Numbered from the stretch's first letter, positions 8,001-16,935 are shown. The stretch: DNA of 64,000 bases from Clostridium aminobutyricum (GCF_017255415.1 NZ_JAFJZZ010000001.1:1240001-1304000), one strand, 5' to 3'. Notes: generated from the sequence alone by a model not told the origin. Made by a program: numbers and translations.

Positions 8001-9936
8001 TGGAATGATACGTTTCACATTCTTCCTCTGAACTGCCAAGACTCATCAATATTTTATATTTTAAATAGGACACTCCTACCAAGTCTTCATTTACATGACT
8101 CATGAGTTCCAGTACATGCCCTCTAATCTCTTCCAACAACTTCGTACAGCTTGTGTCGGTTACAACATATTTGACAAATCTTAACGCCCCGATTTTGATT
8201 TCCAGCGGTTCTCTCTTGGATAATTCAGAAGCAAATTTCATTAAATTTTCAATTTCTGAACAACTGCATAAATGAAGCGGAATCGTTAATATCGCCCCCA
8301 GCAAGGTAAATGCTGTTAGATCATCAACGGTCGTGTCTTCAAAATACTCGAAGAGATTCTTAAGATATTTACGCTTTTCTGTATCATCCTTACATCTTGA
8401 TAAGATGGTATTCAGGATAGTCATTAAGCTATAACCAATCCACCTGCGGTGTTGATCCGTCAACTTATAATCGGGAAATATGATTTCACCTAAAAATTTC
8501 GACCATAAATCCATTGAAGTAATTTCCTGGGGAATAACCTTGGCATTTTCAGGTAATTCTTTTCTATATTCTTCATCATATTTCACGATAATATTGGCCA
8601 TCAAGGTTCCTGCTTGCCGCCGAATATCTCCCTCTCGATGCATCAGTAATTCATAAAGAAAATTTAAGGTTACAAGTTTCTGTTTTTGAGTCATGTAGGT
8701 GGAATATTCGCTAAATATATTCAAATAAGCTCGAATACTCTTCCATTGTTTTTCACTTCTGGCTGCTTCCAATAAATTAGCAAAAGAGGTCTCATCATTA
8801 AATTTATTCATCAAAGCAATATTGTGCTCAATAGCTAAATACTTAAAGCGCTGAATCGCTTCCTGCACACTAAATAAACTGACAGGATGTTTTTCAACCA
8901 ATCTTATTTGCTCCGAATCTAAATCAGTCGATATACCAAGACTCTCCATATAATCTTCAAAGTCTTTCAGTTTTGAATAAACTCGAACATACCGCTCGCG
9001 TTTTTTTTCATCTACATTATCCAGTTTGTTGAGGATCACATCAAACGACTCTTTTAACGTATAAAAATTAACAATTTCCTTTTTATTTTCGTCGCGGCTG
9101 CTTTTCACCCGAAAATCGGCATAAATCAAGATCAATGATTCCGCCGATAAGTTTTCAAGTTCCAAATCCCACGTTGAATGGTTCGTCGCAATATGCCCGA
9201 TCGTTAACATATTATTATTCTTAAAAAGTTGATCCGTATAATAATAATGCAAATATGGAATTCTGGCGTATTCGTTTGGTTTGCAACCGAACTTACCCAG
9301 ATCATGTCCTGCTGCCGCACCGGAAACAAGCGCCAGATCAATTGGCACATTTAATTGCTTCAACTGTCTTGCGACATGCATTGCCGTAAAATGAACACCG
9401 CTGATATGTCCTAAGGTATCAAAAGAAGTGAGTTCTTTAAAGATAAACATGAATTCGTAGATATAATTGGAATCCCAAAATTCAAGAAATAGTTTATACT
9501 CCGCCTTAGATTTGCACTCACGCAATTCCTCTCCCGTTAAAAACTTAATATTTAATGTAGGATCAAACGCACGTCGCTCCTGTTGGAACGCTATAAAAAC
9601 CCTCAAGATCTTCAGGTAAAGCAGCATCCCCTTTTTTCGAATAATCACTTTCCCTCCTGGGAATAAAGCTTCTATCGTATAATTTTTTATATATTCCAGC
9701 CAGCCTTCAAGAGGCTCTGTGTCTATCGCTTGAATAGTCTGGGTACTTACCTTGAGAAGTTCCACACATGTTATTTCATCTAGATCTAATAAATACGCTA
9801 TGTTTGCTTCCCAATCATTAACGGACAACAATTCCGTCATAAATTTTTTCGATATGCCCAATTCTTTCAGAAACGCTTTGTCTGTCAGTGCTTGTTCCAG
9901 TTCTTTATATATGAATTTGATAACTTTTTTAGGCAT
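5065..9936 (-). CDS. Giant HD / helical-repeat / NMNAT-like / GNAT-like / PRTase-like protein
   Basis: This 1623-residue cytosolic protein has several enzyme-like modules in one chain. Residues about 150-330 look like an HD metal-phosphohydrolase domain (H182 or H187, H211-D212 in GHDLGKFG, H248, H253, D274). Residues about 350-900 are almost all helical, with HEAT-like spacing. Residues about 914-1115 are a nucleotidylyltransferase fold with GTFDPFSLSH (921-930) and ISSTRIR (1076-1082), the NMNAT/cytidylyltransferase signatures. Residues about 1121-1290 resemble a GNAT acetyltransferase. Residues about 1330-1500 resemble a phosphoribosyltransferase, with ILLVDDLLHKGYRIKE (1435-1450) in place of the PRPP loop. 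There is no signal peptide or membrane segment. ATG follows AAGGGGTGA. Product and substrates are unknown; the module calls are by motif. Confidence 0.75.
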   Translation of the reverse strand: MPKKVIKFIYKELEQALTDKAFLKELGISKKFMTELLSVNDWEANIAYLLDLDEITCVELLKVSTQTIQAIDTEPLEGWLEYIKNYTIEALFPGGKVIIRKKGMLLYLKILRVFIAFQQERRAFDPTLNIKFLTGEELRECKSKAEYKLFLEFWDSNYIYEFMFIFKELTSFDTLGHISGVHFTAMHVARQLKQLNVPIDLALVSGAAAGHDLGKFGCKPNEYARIPYLHYYYTDQLFKNNNMLTIGHIATNHSTWDLELENLSAESLILIYADFRVKSSRDENKKEIVNFYTLKESFDVILNKLDNVDEKKRERYVRVYSKLKDFEDYMESLGISTDLDSEQIRLVEKHPVSLFSVQEAIQRFKYLAIEHNIALMNKFNDETSFANLLEAARSEKQWKSIRAYLNIFSEYSTYMTQKQKLVTLNFLYELLMHREGDIRRQAGTLMANIIVKYDEEYRKELPENAKVIPQEITSMDLWSKFLGEIIFPDYKLTDQHRRWIGYSLMTILNTILSRCKDDTEKRKYLKNLFEYFEDTTVDDLTAFTLLGAILTIPLHLCSCSEIENLMKFASELSKREPLEIKIGALRFVKYVVTDTSCTKLLEEIRGHVLELMSHVNEDLVGVSYLKYKILMSLGSSEEECETYHSMLYQTKQMESDLYLENLKVGTPWVIKAVNIEFLLDKLRLKIYDEKLHIATHLSNLIKVSERVTVRHIAGNGLISMIQLLSLDQRNEIVIELTKGLEIGEYQFSKYVPEYLGELALYLHPRELDEFIKELKNLQNSTNSKVGSVTLDTIGVMIKKYSSYRGRFEESLEGYEKRREVMLGILLRGLANYDEIVSQEAFLVIGQSIFGCDELSLEDKKVIFEIIHKKMLTLIADQGENELAFFNSAAALNHLYRFISDYLIKMGTFDIEDNHKIAFFPGTFDPFSLSHKGIVREIKKLGFEVYLAIDEFSWSKKTQPRLIRKQIASMSIANERGVYIFPDDIPINIANNKDLKRLSEIFAGKELYMVVGSDVIVNASSYRNPLSEYSIHRMNHLVFMRTSDEQGQIESNDLSFRYKNIVGNIIELKLPMHLEDISSTRIRENIDSDRDISNLIDPIAQNYIYENSLYLREPQYKSVMQSKSINFYVIPRANVGLFNDLKDIIGNTPELLTKLKKYISERKVSSIIIRDGSKNNKAVAISLFHEIDTVNLYDEFKNIDLASYIRETTSGKIMVLGGLYVSDNTNLRDLYQIVLTETLAYCLSKDFTYAIYHAVLPQFNLEQSLETDDTLKRQGFIQISETAQGNPVYTVDMKRPIALFENMEMRIKSPFNTNEKILNVIHKAHRDMQKSLTELYKGTLVLSFNSGVMHHKLVEMITKSNGVPREATRDRKMGPFMCVPFGKILDGKAVPNTVTKTLHTEKIFDPMIRKFKIKEYPYYSPLDNQIRTIQSFDKPILLVDDLLHKGYRIKELDPILKENEIEVEKIIVGVLSGRGKDLMSIQNRHVDSAYFIPNLRTWFVDESMYPFIGGDGVEREYYSNANLLPSINLILPYTAPTFLSNEDRKAVFNFSLTCLKNARNILKALEEEFQQTFERNLTLSRLSEAIISPRYPDKGLCVSYDENLAPSVYISNDIEKLMRLRNMI

Positions 9937-10030
9937 TGCTTCACCCCTTGTCTCTATACATAGTTTTTAATAAATATTCATAATAAATATTTTATCACTT
10001 TTTTATACTGATTTCTACTTATTATATGTA

Positions 10031-10101
10031 TATACAACAACTGGTATTAGTTTGTTGTTCGAGAAGGCCATTTATCCAACAAATTAATACCAGTTGTATA
10101 T
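10031..10101. repeat. Long imperfect inverted repeat
   Basis: Arm 10031-10057 contains ACAACTGGTATTAGTTTGTT and arm 10077-10101 contains CAACAAATTAATACCAGTTG; they pair over about 25 bp with one mismatch and a small bulge, around a loop of about 19 bases. No T-tract follows either arm and no gene ends here, so it does not look like an ordinary terminator. Confidence 0.7.
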
Positions 10102-10282
10102 AGACTGATTTTGCGCAAATTCTACAGTAAACGATTGGTCATTCTGCGAAAAGCTGTGTCGCATTTTATAAATCGGCGAATATACGCAATGTTAGATAAT
10201 ACAAGGCTTTCAGAAGGTTGAATATTCTCAAATTATATGTTTTTTCTGAATATTATAACTTTCTATTTTGTCCTTTATTTTG

Positions 10283-10311
10283 TTGACTAGATTTTTACAA
10301 AGTGCTATATT
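10283..10311 (+). promoter_or_regulatory. gdhA promoter
   Basis: TTGACT (10283-10288), 17-bp spacer, TATATT (10306-10311): a near-consensus sigma-A promoter that would start transcription about 50 bases before the gdhA start codon. Confidence 0.7.
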
Positions 10312-10370
10312 GAAACTAAGTTGAGTGCTTATATTATTGTAAACATTATAATATGAAAGAGGAGAAAAAA

Positions 10371-11717
10371 ATGTCAAATTATGTTGAGAGATGCATAGAA
10401 TTATGCAAGCAAAAGAACCCTGGCGAAGTTGAATTCCATCAGACAGTTGAAGAAGTATTACATTCTTTAACACCTGTAATTGAGCAGCACCCTGAATACG
10501 AAGAAGCTGCCCTTCTTGAAAGATTAACTGAGCCTGAAAGAGGCGTTACTTTCAGAGTAGTATGGGTTGACGATGCTGGTAAAGTACAGGTTAACAAAGG
10601 TTACAGATATCAGTTTAACAGTGCAATCGGACCTTACAAAGGTGGTTTAAGATTTGCTGCAAACGTATACCCTGGAATCGTTAAATTCTTAGGATTTGAA
10701 CAGATTTTCAAGAACAGCTTAACTGGACTTCCTATCGGTGGCGGTAAGGGTGGTTCTGACTTTGATCCTAACGGAAAGTCAGATGCTGAAGTTATGAGAT
10801 TCTGTCAGGCATTTATGACTGAATTATATAGACATATCGGACCTAACACTGACGTTCCTGCTGGAGATATCGGTGTTGGCGGAAGAGAAATCGGTTTCCT
10901 TTTCGGACAGTACAAGAGAATCGTAGACAGATATGAAGGCGTTTTAACTGGTAAGGGTCTAACTTTCGGTGGTTGCTTAGGTAGAGCAGAAGCTACTGGC
11001 TTCGGTATCTCCTGGTATGCTGAAGAAATGTTAAAGGCTAACGGCGAATCCATGAAGGGTAAAGTTGTTTCTATCTCCGGTTTCGGTAACGTATCTTGGG
11101 GTACAGCTATCAAATTAAGAGATTTAGGGGCTAAGTTAATCACTATCTCCGGTCCAGACGGATACATCCTTGATGAAGATGGAATCAACACAGATGAAAA
11201 GATTGCTTTCCTTCTTGATTTAAGATCTTCCGGAAAGAACATCTGCGCACCTTATGCAGACAAGTTCCCTGGAGCTAAGTTCTTCGCTGGCAAGAAGCCT
11301 TGGGAAGTTACTGCTGACTTATATATCCCTTGCGCTACTCAGAATGAAATCAGAGAAGATGATGCAAGATCTTTCGTAGAAAGAAAAGTTAAGTTCGTTT
11401 GCGAAGGTTCAAACATGTCTTCCACAAACGAAGCTATCAAGATCATGCAGGAAGGCGGAATCATCGTTGGACCTTCTAAGGCTGCTAACGCTGGTGGCGT
11501 TGCTACTTCTTGTATCGAAATGGGACAGAATGCAGGTCACACTGTATTAACAGCTGAACAGGTTTATGAACAGCTTCACGGCATCATGGTTCATATCCAC
11601 CAGGCTTGTGCTGATGCTTCCAAGAAATACTATGGCAAGTATGACCTAGTTGCTGGCGCTAACATCGCTGGTTTCGAAAAGGTTGCTCAGGCTATGATGG
11701 AACAGGGTTTAGTATAA
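10371..11717 (+). CDS. gdhA: NADP-type glutamate dehydrogenase
   Basis: Interconverts glutamate and 2-oxoglutarate plus ammonia; in anaerobes it serves glutamate synthesis or fermentation. The 448-residue length equals the hexameric GdhA class. Visible: substrate region NSAIGPYKGGLRF, catalytic Lys in LPIGGGKGGSDFDP, VPAGDIGVGGREIGF, and the Rossmann site ISGFGNVSWGTA. I chose ATG 10371, not the in-frame ATG at 10353, because AGAGGAG sits just upstream of the second. Cofactor preference is inferred from the subfamily. Codons are unusually uniform (for example AGA, GGT, TTC, AAC), unlike its neighbours, which suggests very high expression. It has its own promoter and terminator. Confidence 0.96.
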   Translation: MSNYVERCIELCKQKNPGEVEFHQTVEEVLHSLTPVIEQHPEYEEAALLERLTEPERGVTFRVVWVDDAGKVQVNKGYRYQFNSAIGPYKGGLRFAANVYPGIVKFLGFEQIFKNSLTGLPIGGGKGGSDFDPNGKSDAEVMRFCQAFMTELYRHIGPNTDVPAGDIGVGGREIGFLFGQYKRIVDRYEGVLTGKGLTFGGCLGRAEATGFGISWYAEEMLKANGESMKGKVVSISGFGNVSWGTAIKLRDLGAKLITISGPDGYILDEDGINTDEKIAFLLDLRSSGKNICAPYADKFPGAKFFAGKKPWEVTADLYIPCATQNEIREDDARSFVERKVKFVCEGSNMSSTNEAIKIMQEGGIIVGPSKAANAGGVATSCIEMGQNAGHTVLTAEQVYEQLHGIMVHIHQACADASKKYYGKYDLVAGANIAGFEKVAQAMMEQGLV

Positions 11718-11744
11718 ACTAAATAATAAATCTTTAGATTTTAA

Positions 11745-11780
11745 AAATAGAGCGTATCATTTGATACGCTCTATTTATTT
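11745..11780 (+). terminator. gdhA intrinsic terminator
   Basis: Arms AAATAGAGCGTATCA (11745-11759) and TGATACGCTCTATTT (11762-11776) are perfect complements, followed by ATTT, 28 bp after the gdhA stop. Confidence 0.85.
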
Positions 11781-11911
11781 GCCACTTTTAAAAAATAGCG
11801 AGTTTGCTCTTCTATCTGAAAGCAGAGAACGAAATTTATTAAAAGATTCATTCTGAAAACGAACCTGTGAGCATTGGCTGGCTTAAATAAGTTTACTGAG
11901 ACAGTCTATTT

Positions 11912-13363
11912 TTATTCCTCTATTATTTTAAAGGTCTTTAATTCTTTATCGGCAGGACCATGAAGATGTCTTTTTCGAATACGATAGCTCTCAACATATT
12001 CCCACACTTGATTTGTCATTCGCTCTCCCGGATAAATAACAGGAATTCCCGGCGGATAGGGTGCAATCATTTCTGCTGCGATTTTTCCTTTCGCTTCTTC
12101 CCAAGAAACTATTTTACTTTTAGAAAAATAAGCTTGCCTTGGTGAAATTACATAGTCCGGCTGTTCGGGTAAAAAGATTTCGTTTGAAATAACTACTCCG
12201 TTCTTTCTTTTTGCCGCGATCTTTCTTAAGGCTTCAACAAGCCGTTCCATATCTTCCATTGTATTGGCATAGGTTACAATAGCAAGAACGTTGATGTAAT
12301 CAGATAACTCCATATCCACATTGTATTCATCTTCAAGTAACTGAGCTAATTCAAATCCGGTAATGCCTAAGCTTTTGCCGCTGATAATAAGCCGGGTCAA
12401 ATCAACATCCTTGATTCCGTTGGAACCGATTACCTCTTTGCCCAAGCAAACCATTCCATCGATTTTATTGATTTCTGTTCGGGCATATTCCGCAAGGTTC
12501 ACCGCATGATCGATCATGTTACGTCCATTGATAGCTAGATCTTGTCTTGCCATATCCAATGAAGTCATTAATAAATAAGAAGGACTCGTACTTTGAACAA
12601 TGTGAAGATTGGCTTCGAGCTTTTCAACATCCACCAGCTTTGACTTTACGTGTAGCATGGAACTTTGCGTCAAAGATCCGGTTACTTTGTGAATACTCTG
12701 GGCGCACATATCCGCCCCTTGCTCTATAGCCCCCTTGGGCAATTGCTCCGAAAAATAAAGATGTGCACCATGCGCTTCATCCACGAGTAACGTCGCCCCG
12801 TATTTGTGGCAAACGGCTGCGATACCTTCCAGATCACTGCAAATTCCATAGTAAGTTGGATTGACCACCAGTATTCCTTTGCAATTTGGATTCTTCTGAA
12901 ATAGTTCTTCCACTTTTTCCGGTCTTATTCCGCCTTGAATCCCCCATTCTTCTGAAAGCTCCGGCATAATATATAACGGTTCTGCTCCTCCGATGATCAA
13001 CCCCATCAGCGCAGACTTATGTGCATTTCTGGGTATTGCTATTTGATCTCCCTGAAAAGCTGTCGTCATAATCATCGCTTCGTTTCCGCAGGTTGTTCCA
13101 TTGACCAAAAAATAGCTATGTTCTGCGCCAAATACCTCACTCGCCAAATCCTGAGCTTCTTTTATTGTACCTTCCGGATTGTGCAGATCATCCAGCATAG
13201 AAGCTTCCGTCAGATCATATTTAAAAATATTCTCCCCCACTGCATCTTTCCATCGCTTGTTTATCCCGCGCTCAAATCGATGTCCTGGAATACGAAAATA
13301 GGCAGGGTTCTTTTCGATATATTTTGTTATCGCTTCAAAAATTGGGGTTCTGTTTTGATCCAT
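11912..13363 (-). CDS. speA: Orn/Lys/Arg decarboxylase (SpeA-type, PLP-dependent)
   Basis: Fold-type I PLP decarboxylase, 483 residues, the size of the short Bacillus SpeA/YaaO class that lacks the N-terminal wing domain of E. coli enzymes. Motifs: YFRIPGHRFERG, LVNGTTCGNEAMIM, PRNAHKSALMG, VDEAHGAHLYF and the Schiff-base lysine in SIHKVTGSLTQSS. The C-terminal domain has MIAPYPPGIPVIYPGE. Arginine decarboxylation to agmatine for polyamine synthesis is likely, but lysine or ornithine cannot be excluded from sequence. No other polyamine enzyme gene is adjacent. ATG follows AAGGAGAG. A terminator-like hairpin lies just upstream of the ribosome site. Confidence 0.88.
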   Translation of the reverse strand: MDQNRTPIFEAITKYIEKNPAYFRIPGHRFERGINKRWKDAVGENIFKYDLTEASMLDDLHNPEGTIKEAQDLASEVFGAEHSYFLVNGTTCGNEAMIMTTAFQGDQIAIPRNAHKSALMGLIIGGAEPLYIMPELSEEWGIQGGIRPEKVEELFQKNPNCKGILVVNPTYYGICSDLEGIAAVCHKYGATLLVDEAHGAHLYFSEQLPKGAIEQGADMCAQSIHKVTGSLTQSSMLHVKSKLVDVEKLEANLHIVQSTSPSYLLMTSLDMARQDLAINGRNMIDHAVNLAEYARTEINKIDGMVCLGKEVIGSNGIKDVDLTRLIISGKSLGITGFELAQLLEDEYNVDMELSDYINVLAIVTYANTMEDMERLVEALRKIAAKRKNGVVISNEIFLPEQPDYVISPRQAYFSKSKIVSWEEAKGKIAAEMIAPYPPGIPVIYPGERMTNQVWEYVESYRIRKRHLHGPADKELKTFKIIEE

Positions 13364-13385
13364 AACAAGTCTCTCCTTTTATTGC

Positions 13386-13412
13386 AAGAGAAAAACTCAC
13401 CGAAAGGCGAGT
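13386..13412 (-). terminator. Terminator-like hairpin immediately upstream of speA
   Basis: On the minus strand ACTCGCC-TTTC-GGTGAGT is followed by TTTTCTCTT. It lies after pyc and ends only about 22 bases before the speA ATG, leaving no room for a promoter between them. It could end pyc transcripts, or attenuate transcription into speA. Confidence 0.65.
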
Positions 13413-13491
13413 CTTCTCTCAAAGTTATTTATTATAAGTTTTTATTAAAGATTATCATGGAATACCTATTTATGGCTGTGTGATTGTCAAA

Positions 13492-16400
13492 CTACTGTTT
13501 TAGCTTTACAATCAATTGTCCGGCCTTCACTTGTTCTCCTTCTTTGACGTGAATTTTTTCAACCACGCCTTTTACAGGAGCTAAGATGTTGGTTTCCATT
13601 TTCATTGCTTCAACAACTGCAACCGGCTGCTTTTCCTCTACGGTATCCCCTTCTTTTACAAGAACTTTTAAGATATTTCCCGGAATGTTTGCACCGATAT
13701 CACTCGGATCATCAGGGTCAGCCATTGCAATGGATTCTCTGAAACTGCCCATTAGTTGTAGATCCTTATCCTTGATTCGAACGGATCGTCTGTTTCCGTT
13801 CACTTCGAATACACATTCCCTTAGTCCTTCTAAATCAGCAGACTTTACTTCAACCAGCTTAATGATCAGTTCTTTACCTGCGGCAATCTTTACTTCGCAA
13901 GTTTCTCCTTCTGCAAGACCGTGGAAGAATATGTCACTGCCCATCAATCTAAAGTCTCCCTCAGCTTTAAGGCTCTTTAAGTAGTCCTCGAATACTTTAG
14001 GGTATAGGGCATAGCTCAAGGCTTCTTGCATAGTACCTTCTAAGCCAAATTTGCTTTTTAACGTCTTCTTTATTTCCTCGAAATCTTCCGGTGGTAATAA
14101 TTCACCTGGTCTGCAAATGATAGGCTCCTTACCTTTTAACACAAGCTTCTGAAGCTTTTCAGGGAAGCCACCCTGCGGCTGGCCCATCATACCTTCAAAG
14201 TAAGATACGATTGAATCCGGGAAGTCAATATCTGCTGCCTTCTCATAGATGTTTTCAGGAGTTAATCCGTTTTGTACCATAAAGATTGCCATATCACCTA
14301 CAGCCTTTGAAGACGGCGTTACCTTTACGATATCACCAAGCATGTCATTTACGGTTTTGTACATTTCCTTAACTTCCTCAAACTTGTGGCCAAGGCCGAA
14401 GCTCTCAACCTGCGGCTTAAGATTTGAATATTGCCCGCCAGGGATTTCATATTTATAAATTTCAGCAGTACTTACCTTTAAGTCCGATTCAAAGCCTTCA
14501 TATACCGGTCTTACTGCATTCCAATAAGTCGAAATCTTTTGGATACCGTCTAACTCAATTCCTGTTTCTCTGCCGGTATTTTCCATAGCAGCAACGACGG
14601 AATTTAACGCAGGCTGACTGGTTAATCCAGCCATACTGTTGAAGGAGGTATCTACAATGTCAACACCTGCAAGTGCCGCCATTAAGTTCGTTGCACCTCC
14701 GTTTCCGCTTGTATCGTGCGTATGAAGGTGAACCGGAATACTGATTTCATTCTTTAGATTTTCAATCAGCTTCTTCGCAGCCATTGGCTTAAGGAGACCG
14801 GACATATCCTTAATACCTAAGATATGAGCACCTCTCTTTTCAAGCTCCTTGGCCATATTAATATAGTAATTTAAGTTATATTTTTCTCTTGATTCATCTA
14901 GGATGTCACCTGTATAACAGATACAAGCTTCTGCAACTTTTCCTTGCTTGATGACCTCATCCATGGCAACTTCCATACCTTGAATCCAGTTTAGAGAGTC
15001 AAAAATACGGAATACGTCAATGCCGGATTGTGCAGATTCTTTAACGAATTCACGAATAACGTTATCAGGATAGTTCTTGTAGCCAACCGCATTGGCACCT
15101 CTGATCAGCATCTGGAATAAGATATTCGGAATCTTCTCTCTTAGCGTAGCAAGTCTTTCCCATGGAGATTCCTTTAAGAATCTGTAAGAGGTATCGAACG
15201 TAGCTCCCCCCCACATTTCCAGTGAGAACAAGTCCTTTCCATAAAGAGCAACAGCCGGTGCAATCTTTTCCATGTCGATTGTTCGGACTCTGGTCGCCAT
15301 CAAGGACTGCTGCGCATCTCTCATCGTTGTGTCCGTCAGCAAAAGTTTCTTCTGCGTATTGATCCAATGCGCTAATTTTTCAGGACCTTCTTCATCCAGA
15401 ATCTGCTTTGTTCCTCTTAAACTGCTGATTTCTTCCGGTTTGATTCGAGGGAATATAGGAACGTCAAACTGCGGTTTTTCACCCTTTGTTTCATTGACAA
15501 TCTTATTTCCAAGGAATGTAAGAATCTTCAATTCTGTATCCGGACCATGTACAATATCTAATAAATCCGGATGGTTGCTGATGAATCCTGTATCGCATAA
15601 TCCTTTTCTAAACGTCTCGTGATTTAACACATTTAGGATAAATCCAATATTGGTCTTTACACCCTTAATCTTTACTTCATCAAGCGCTCTGATAGACTTT
15701 GCAATGGCATCGTCAAAGGTTCTGGCCCATGAAGTCACCTTTACAAGCAAGCTGTCATAGTAAGGTGTAATCTGAGCTCCGGTATAACCATTGCCGCCGT
15801 CCAAACGAATACCGAATCCGGAACCGGTACGATACACATCGATTACGCCGTTGTCCGGTGCAAAACCATTCGCCGGATCTTCGGTTGTGATTCTGCACTG
15901 AATGGCAAAACCTCTTGGCTTAATATCCGCTTGGCTCTTAATATTCAGCTTATCAGAATCCAAGGCATACCCTTCGGCAGCCAAAATCTGTGACTGAACA
16001 AGGTCAACACCTGTCACCATTTCTGTTACCGTATGTTCTACCTGGATTCTTGGGTTCATTTCTATAAAGTAATGGTTTCCACTTTTATCTACAAGGAATT
16101 CTACCGTACCTGCACTTCTGTAATTTACCGCTCTGGCAATTCGAAGTGCATCCTGACAAATATTTTCACGCTGCTCCTTTGTAATACTGATAGCCGGAGT
16201 AAATTCAATTACCTTTTGGTGTCTTCTCTGAATGGAACAGTCTCTTTCATATAAGTGTATAAGGTTTCCATAGTTATCGCCAAATACCTGTACTTCGATA
16301 TGCTTCGGATTTTCCAGATATTTTTCAATAAAGATGTCATCAATACCAAACGCTTTTTTGGCTTCGCTCTTGGCACTTCTATATTCATTAATTAATTCGC

Positions 16401-16935
16401 CTGCAGTTCGAACGATACGCATACCTCTTCCACCACCGCCGGCTGCTGCTTTGAGCATGACAGGGTAGCCGCAGTCATCGGCAAACTTCTGCGCTTCTTC
16501 TTCGCTTGCAATAGCCTTTTCAACGCCAGGAATCGTCGGTACACCCACTTCATGCGCTACGATCTTGGACTTTATTTTATCGCCAAGACGATCCATCATC
16601 TCATGAGTAGGTCCAATAAATATGATCCCCGCTTCTTCACACTTTCTTGCAAATTCTACATTTTCAGAAAGGAATCCATAGCCTGGGTGAATGGCTTCCA
16701 CACCTTTCGCTTTAGCTAATTCAATAATTTCATTTATGCTGAGGTAAGCATCGACAGGTGATTTGCCTTTTCCTACCTGATATGCTTCATCTGCTTTTGT
16801 TCGGAACAACGAATTTTTATCCTCTTCTGAATAAATTGCTACTGTTCGGATACCCAGTTCTTTACAGGCTCTGAACACTCTGATTGCTATTTCACCTCTA
16901 TTTGCAACCAAGACTCTTTTAAACTTTTGCTGCAT
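13492..16935 (-). CDS. pyc: Pyruvate carboxylase
   Basis: Biotin- and ATP-dependent carboxylation of pyruvate to oxaloacetate. One 1147-residue chain contains all domains: biotin carboxylase (KRVLVANRGEIAIRVFRA at the start, AAAGGGGRGMR, FIEMNPRIQVEHTVTE), carboxyltransferase (TDTTMRDAQQSLMATRVRT, LEMWGGATFD, LHTHDTSGNGG), the Pyc linker region, and a C-terminal biotinyl domain with EAMKMETN. ATG 16935 is preferred because AAGGAG lies seven bases upstream; ATG 16938 is the alternative. A strong promoter lies about 210 bp upstream, and two identical-class inverted repeats lie between promoter and gene. It supplies oxaloacetate for aspartate, glutamate and arginine synthesis. Confidence 0.97.
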   Translation of the reverse strand: MQQKFKRVLVANRGEIAIRVFRACKELGIRTVAIYSEEDKNSLFRTKADEAYQVGKGKSPVDAYLSINEIIELAKAKGVEAIHPGYGFLSENVEFARKCEEAGIIFIGPTHEMMDRLGDKIKSKIVAHEVGVPTIPGVEKAIASEEEAQKFADDCGYPVMLKAAAGGGGRGMRIVRTAGELINEYRSAKSEAKKAFGIDDIFIEKYLENPKHIEVQVFGDNYGNLIHLYERDCSIQRRHQKVIEFTPAISITKEQRENICQDALRIARAVNYRSAGTVEFLVDKSGNHYFIEMNPRIQVEHTVTEMVTGVDLVQSQILAAEGYALDSDKLNIKSQADIKPRGFAIQCRITTEDPANGFAPDNGVIDVYRTGSGFGIRLDGGNGYTGAQITPYYDSLLVKVTSWARTFDDAIAKSIRALDEVKIKGVKTNIGFILNVLNHETFRKGLCDTGFISNHPDLLDIVHGPDTELKILTFLGNKIVNETKGEKPQFDVPIFPRIKPEEISSLRGTKQILDEEGPEKLAHWINTQKKLLLTDTTMRDAQQSLMATRVRTIDMEKIAPAVALYGKDLFSLEMWGGATFDTSYRFLKESPWERLATLREKIPNILFQMLIRGANAVGYKNYPDNVIREFVKESAQSGIDVFRIFDSLNWIQGMEVAMDEVIKQGKVAEACICYTGDILDESREKYNLNYYINMAKELEKRGAHILGIKDMSGLLKPMAAKKLIENLKNEISIPVHLHTHDTSGNGGATNLMAALAGVDIVDTSFNSMAGLTSQPALNSVVAAMENTGRETGIELDGIQKISTYWNAVRPVYEGFESDLKVSTAEIYKYEIPGGQYSNLKPQVESFGLGHKFEEVKEMYKTVNDMLGDIVKVTPSSKAVGDMAIFMVQNGLTPENIYEKAADIDFPDSIVSYFEGMMGQPQGGFPEKLQKLVLKGKEPIICRPGELLPPEDFEEIKKTLKSKFGLEGTMQEALSYALYPKVFEDYLKSLKAEGDFRLMGSDIFFHGLAEGETCEVKIAAGKELIIKLVEVKSADLEGLRECVFEVNGNRRSVRIKDKDLQLMGSFRESIAMADPDDPSDIGANIPGNILKVLVKEGDTVEEKQPVAVVEAMKMETNILAPVKGVVEKIHVKEGEQVKAGQLIVKLKQ

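Larger units (their letters stand above)
9937..10370. other. Divergent intergenic region between the giant gene and gdhA
   Basis: About 430 bp, AT-rich. It contains a large inverted repeat (10031-10101) and the gdhA promoter (10283-10311). A TATAAT on the minus strand (10026-10021) may be the -10 of the giant gene, but no good -35 is visible. I see no small gene here. Confidence 0.5.

Noticed and set aside
10805-11242. Long minus-strand frame inside gdhA
   Set aside because: Shadow of biased gdhA codons; no start signals or homology.
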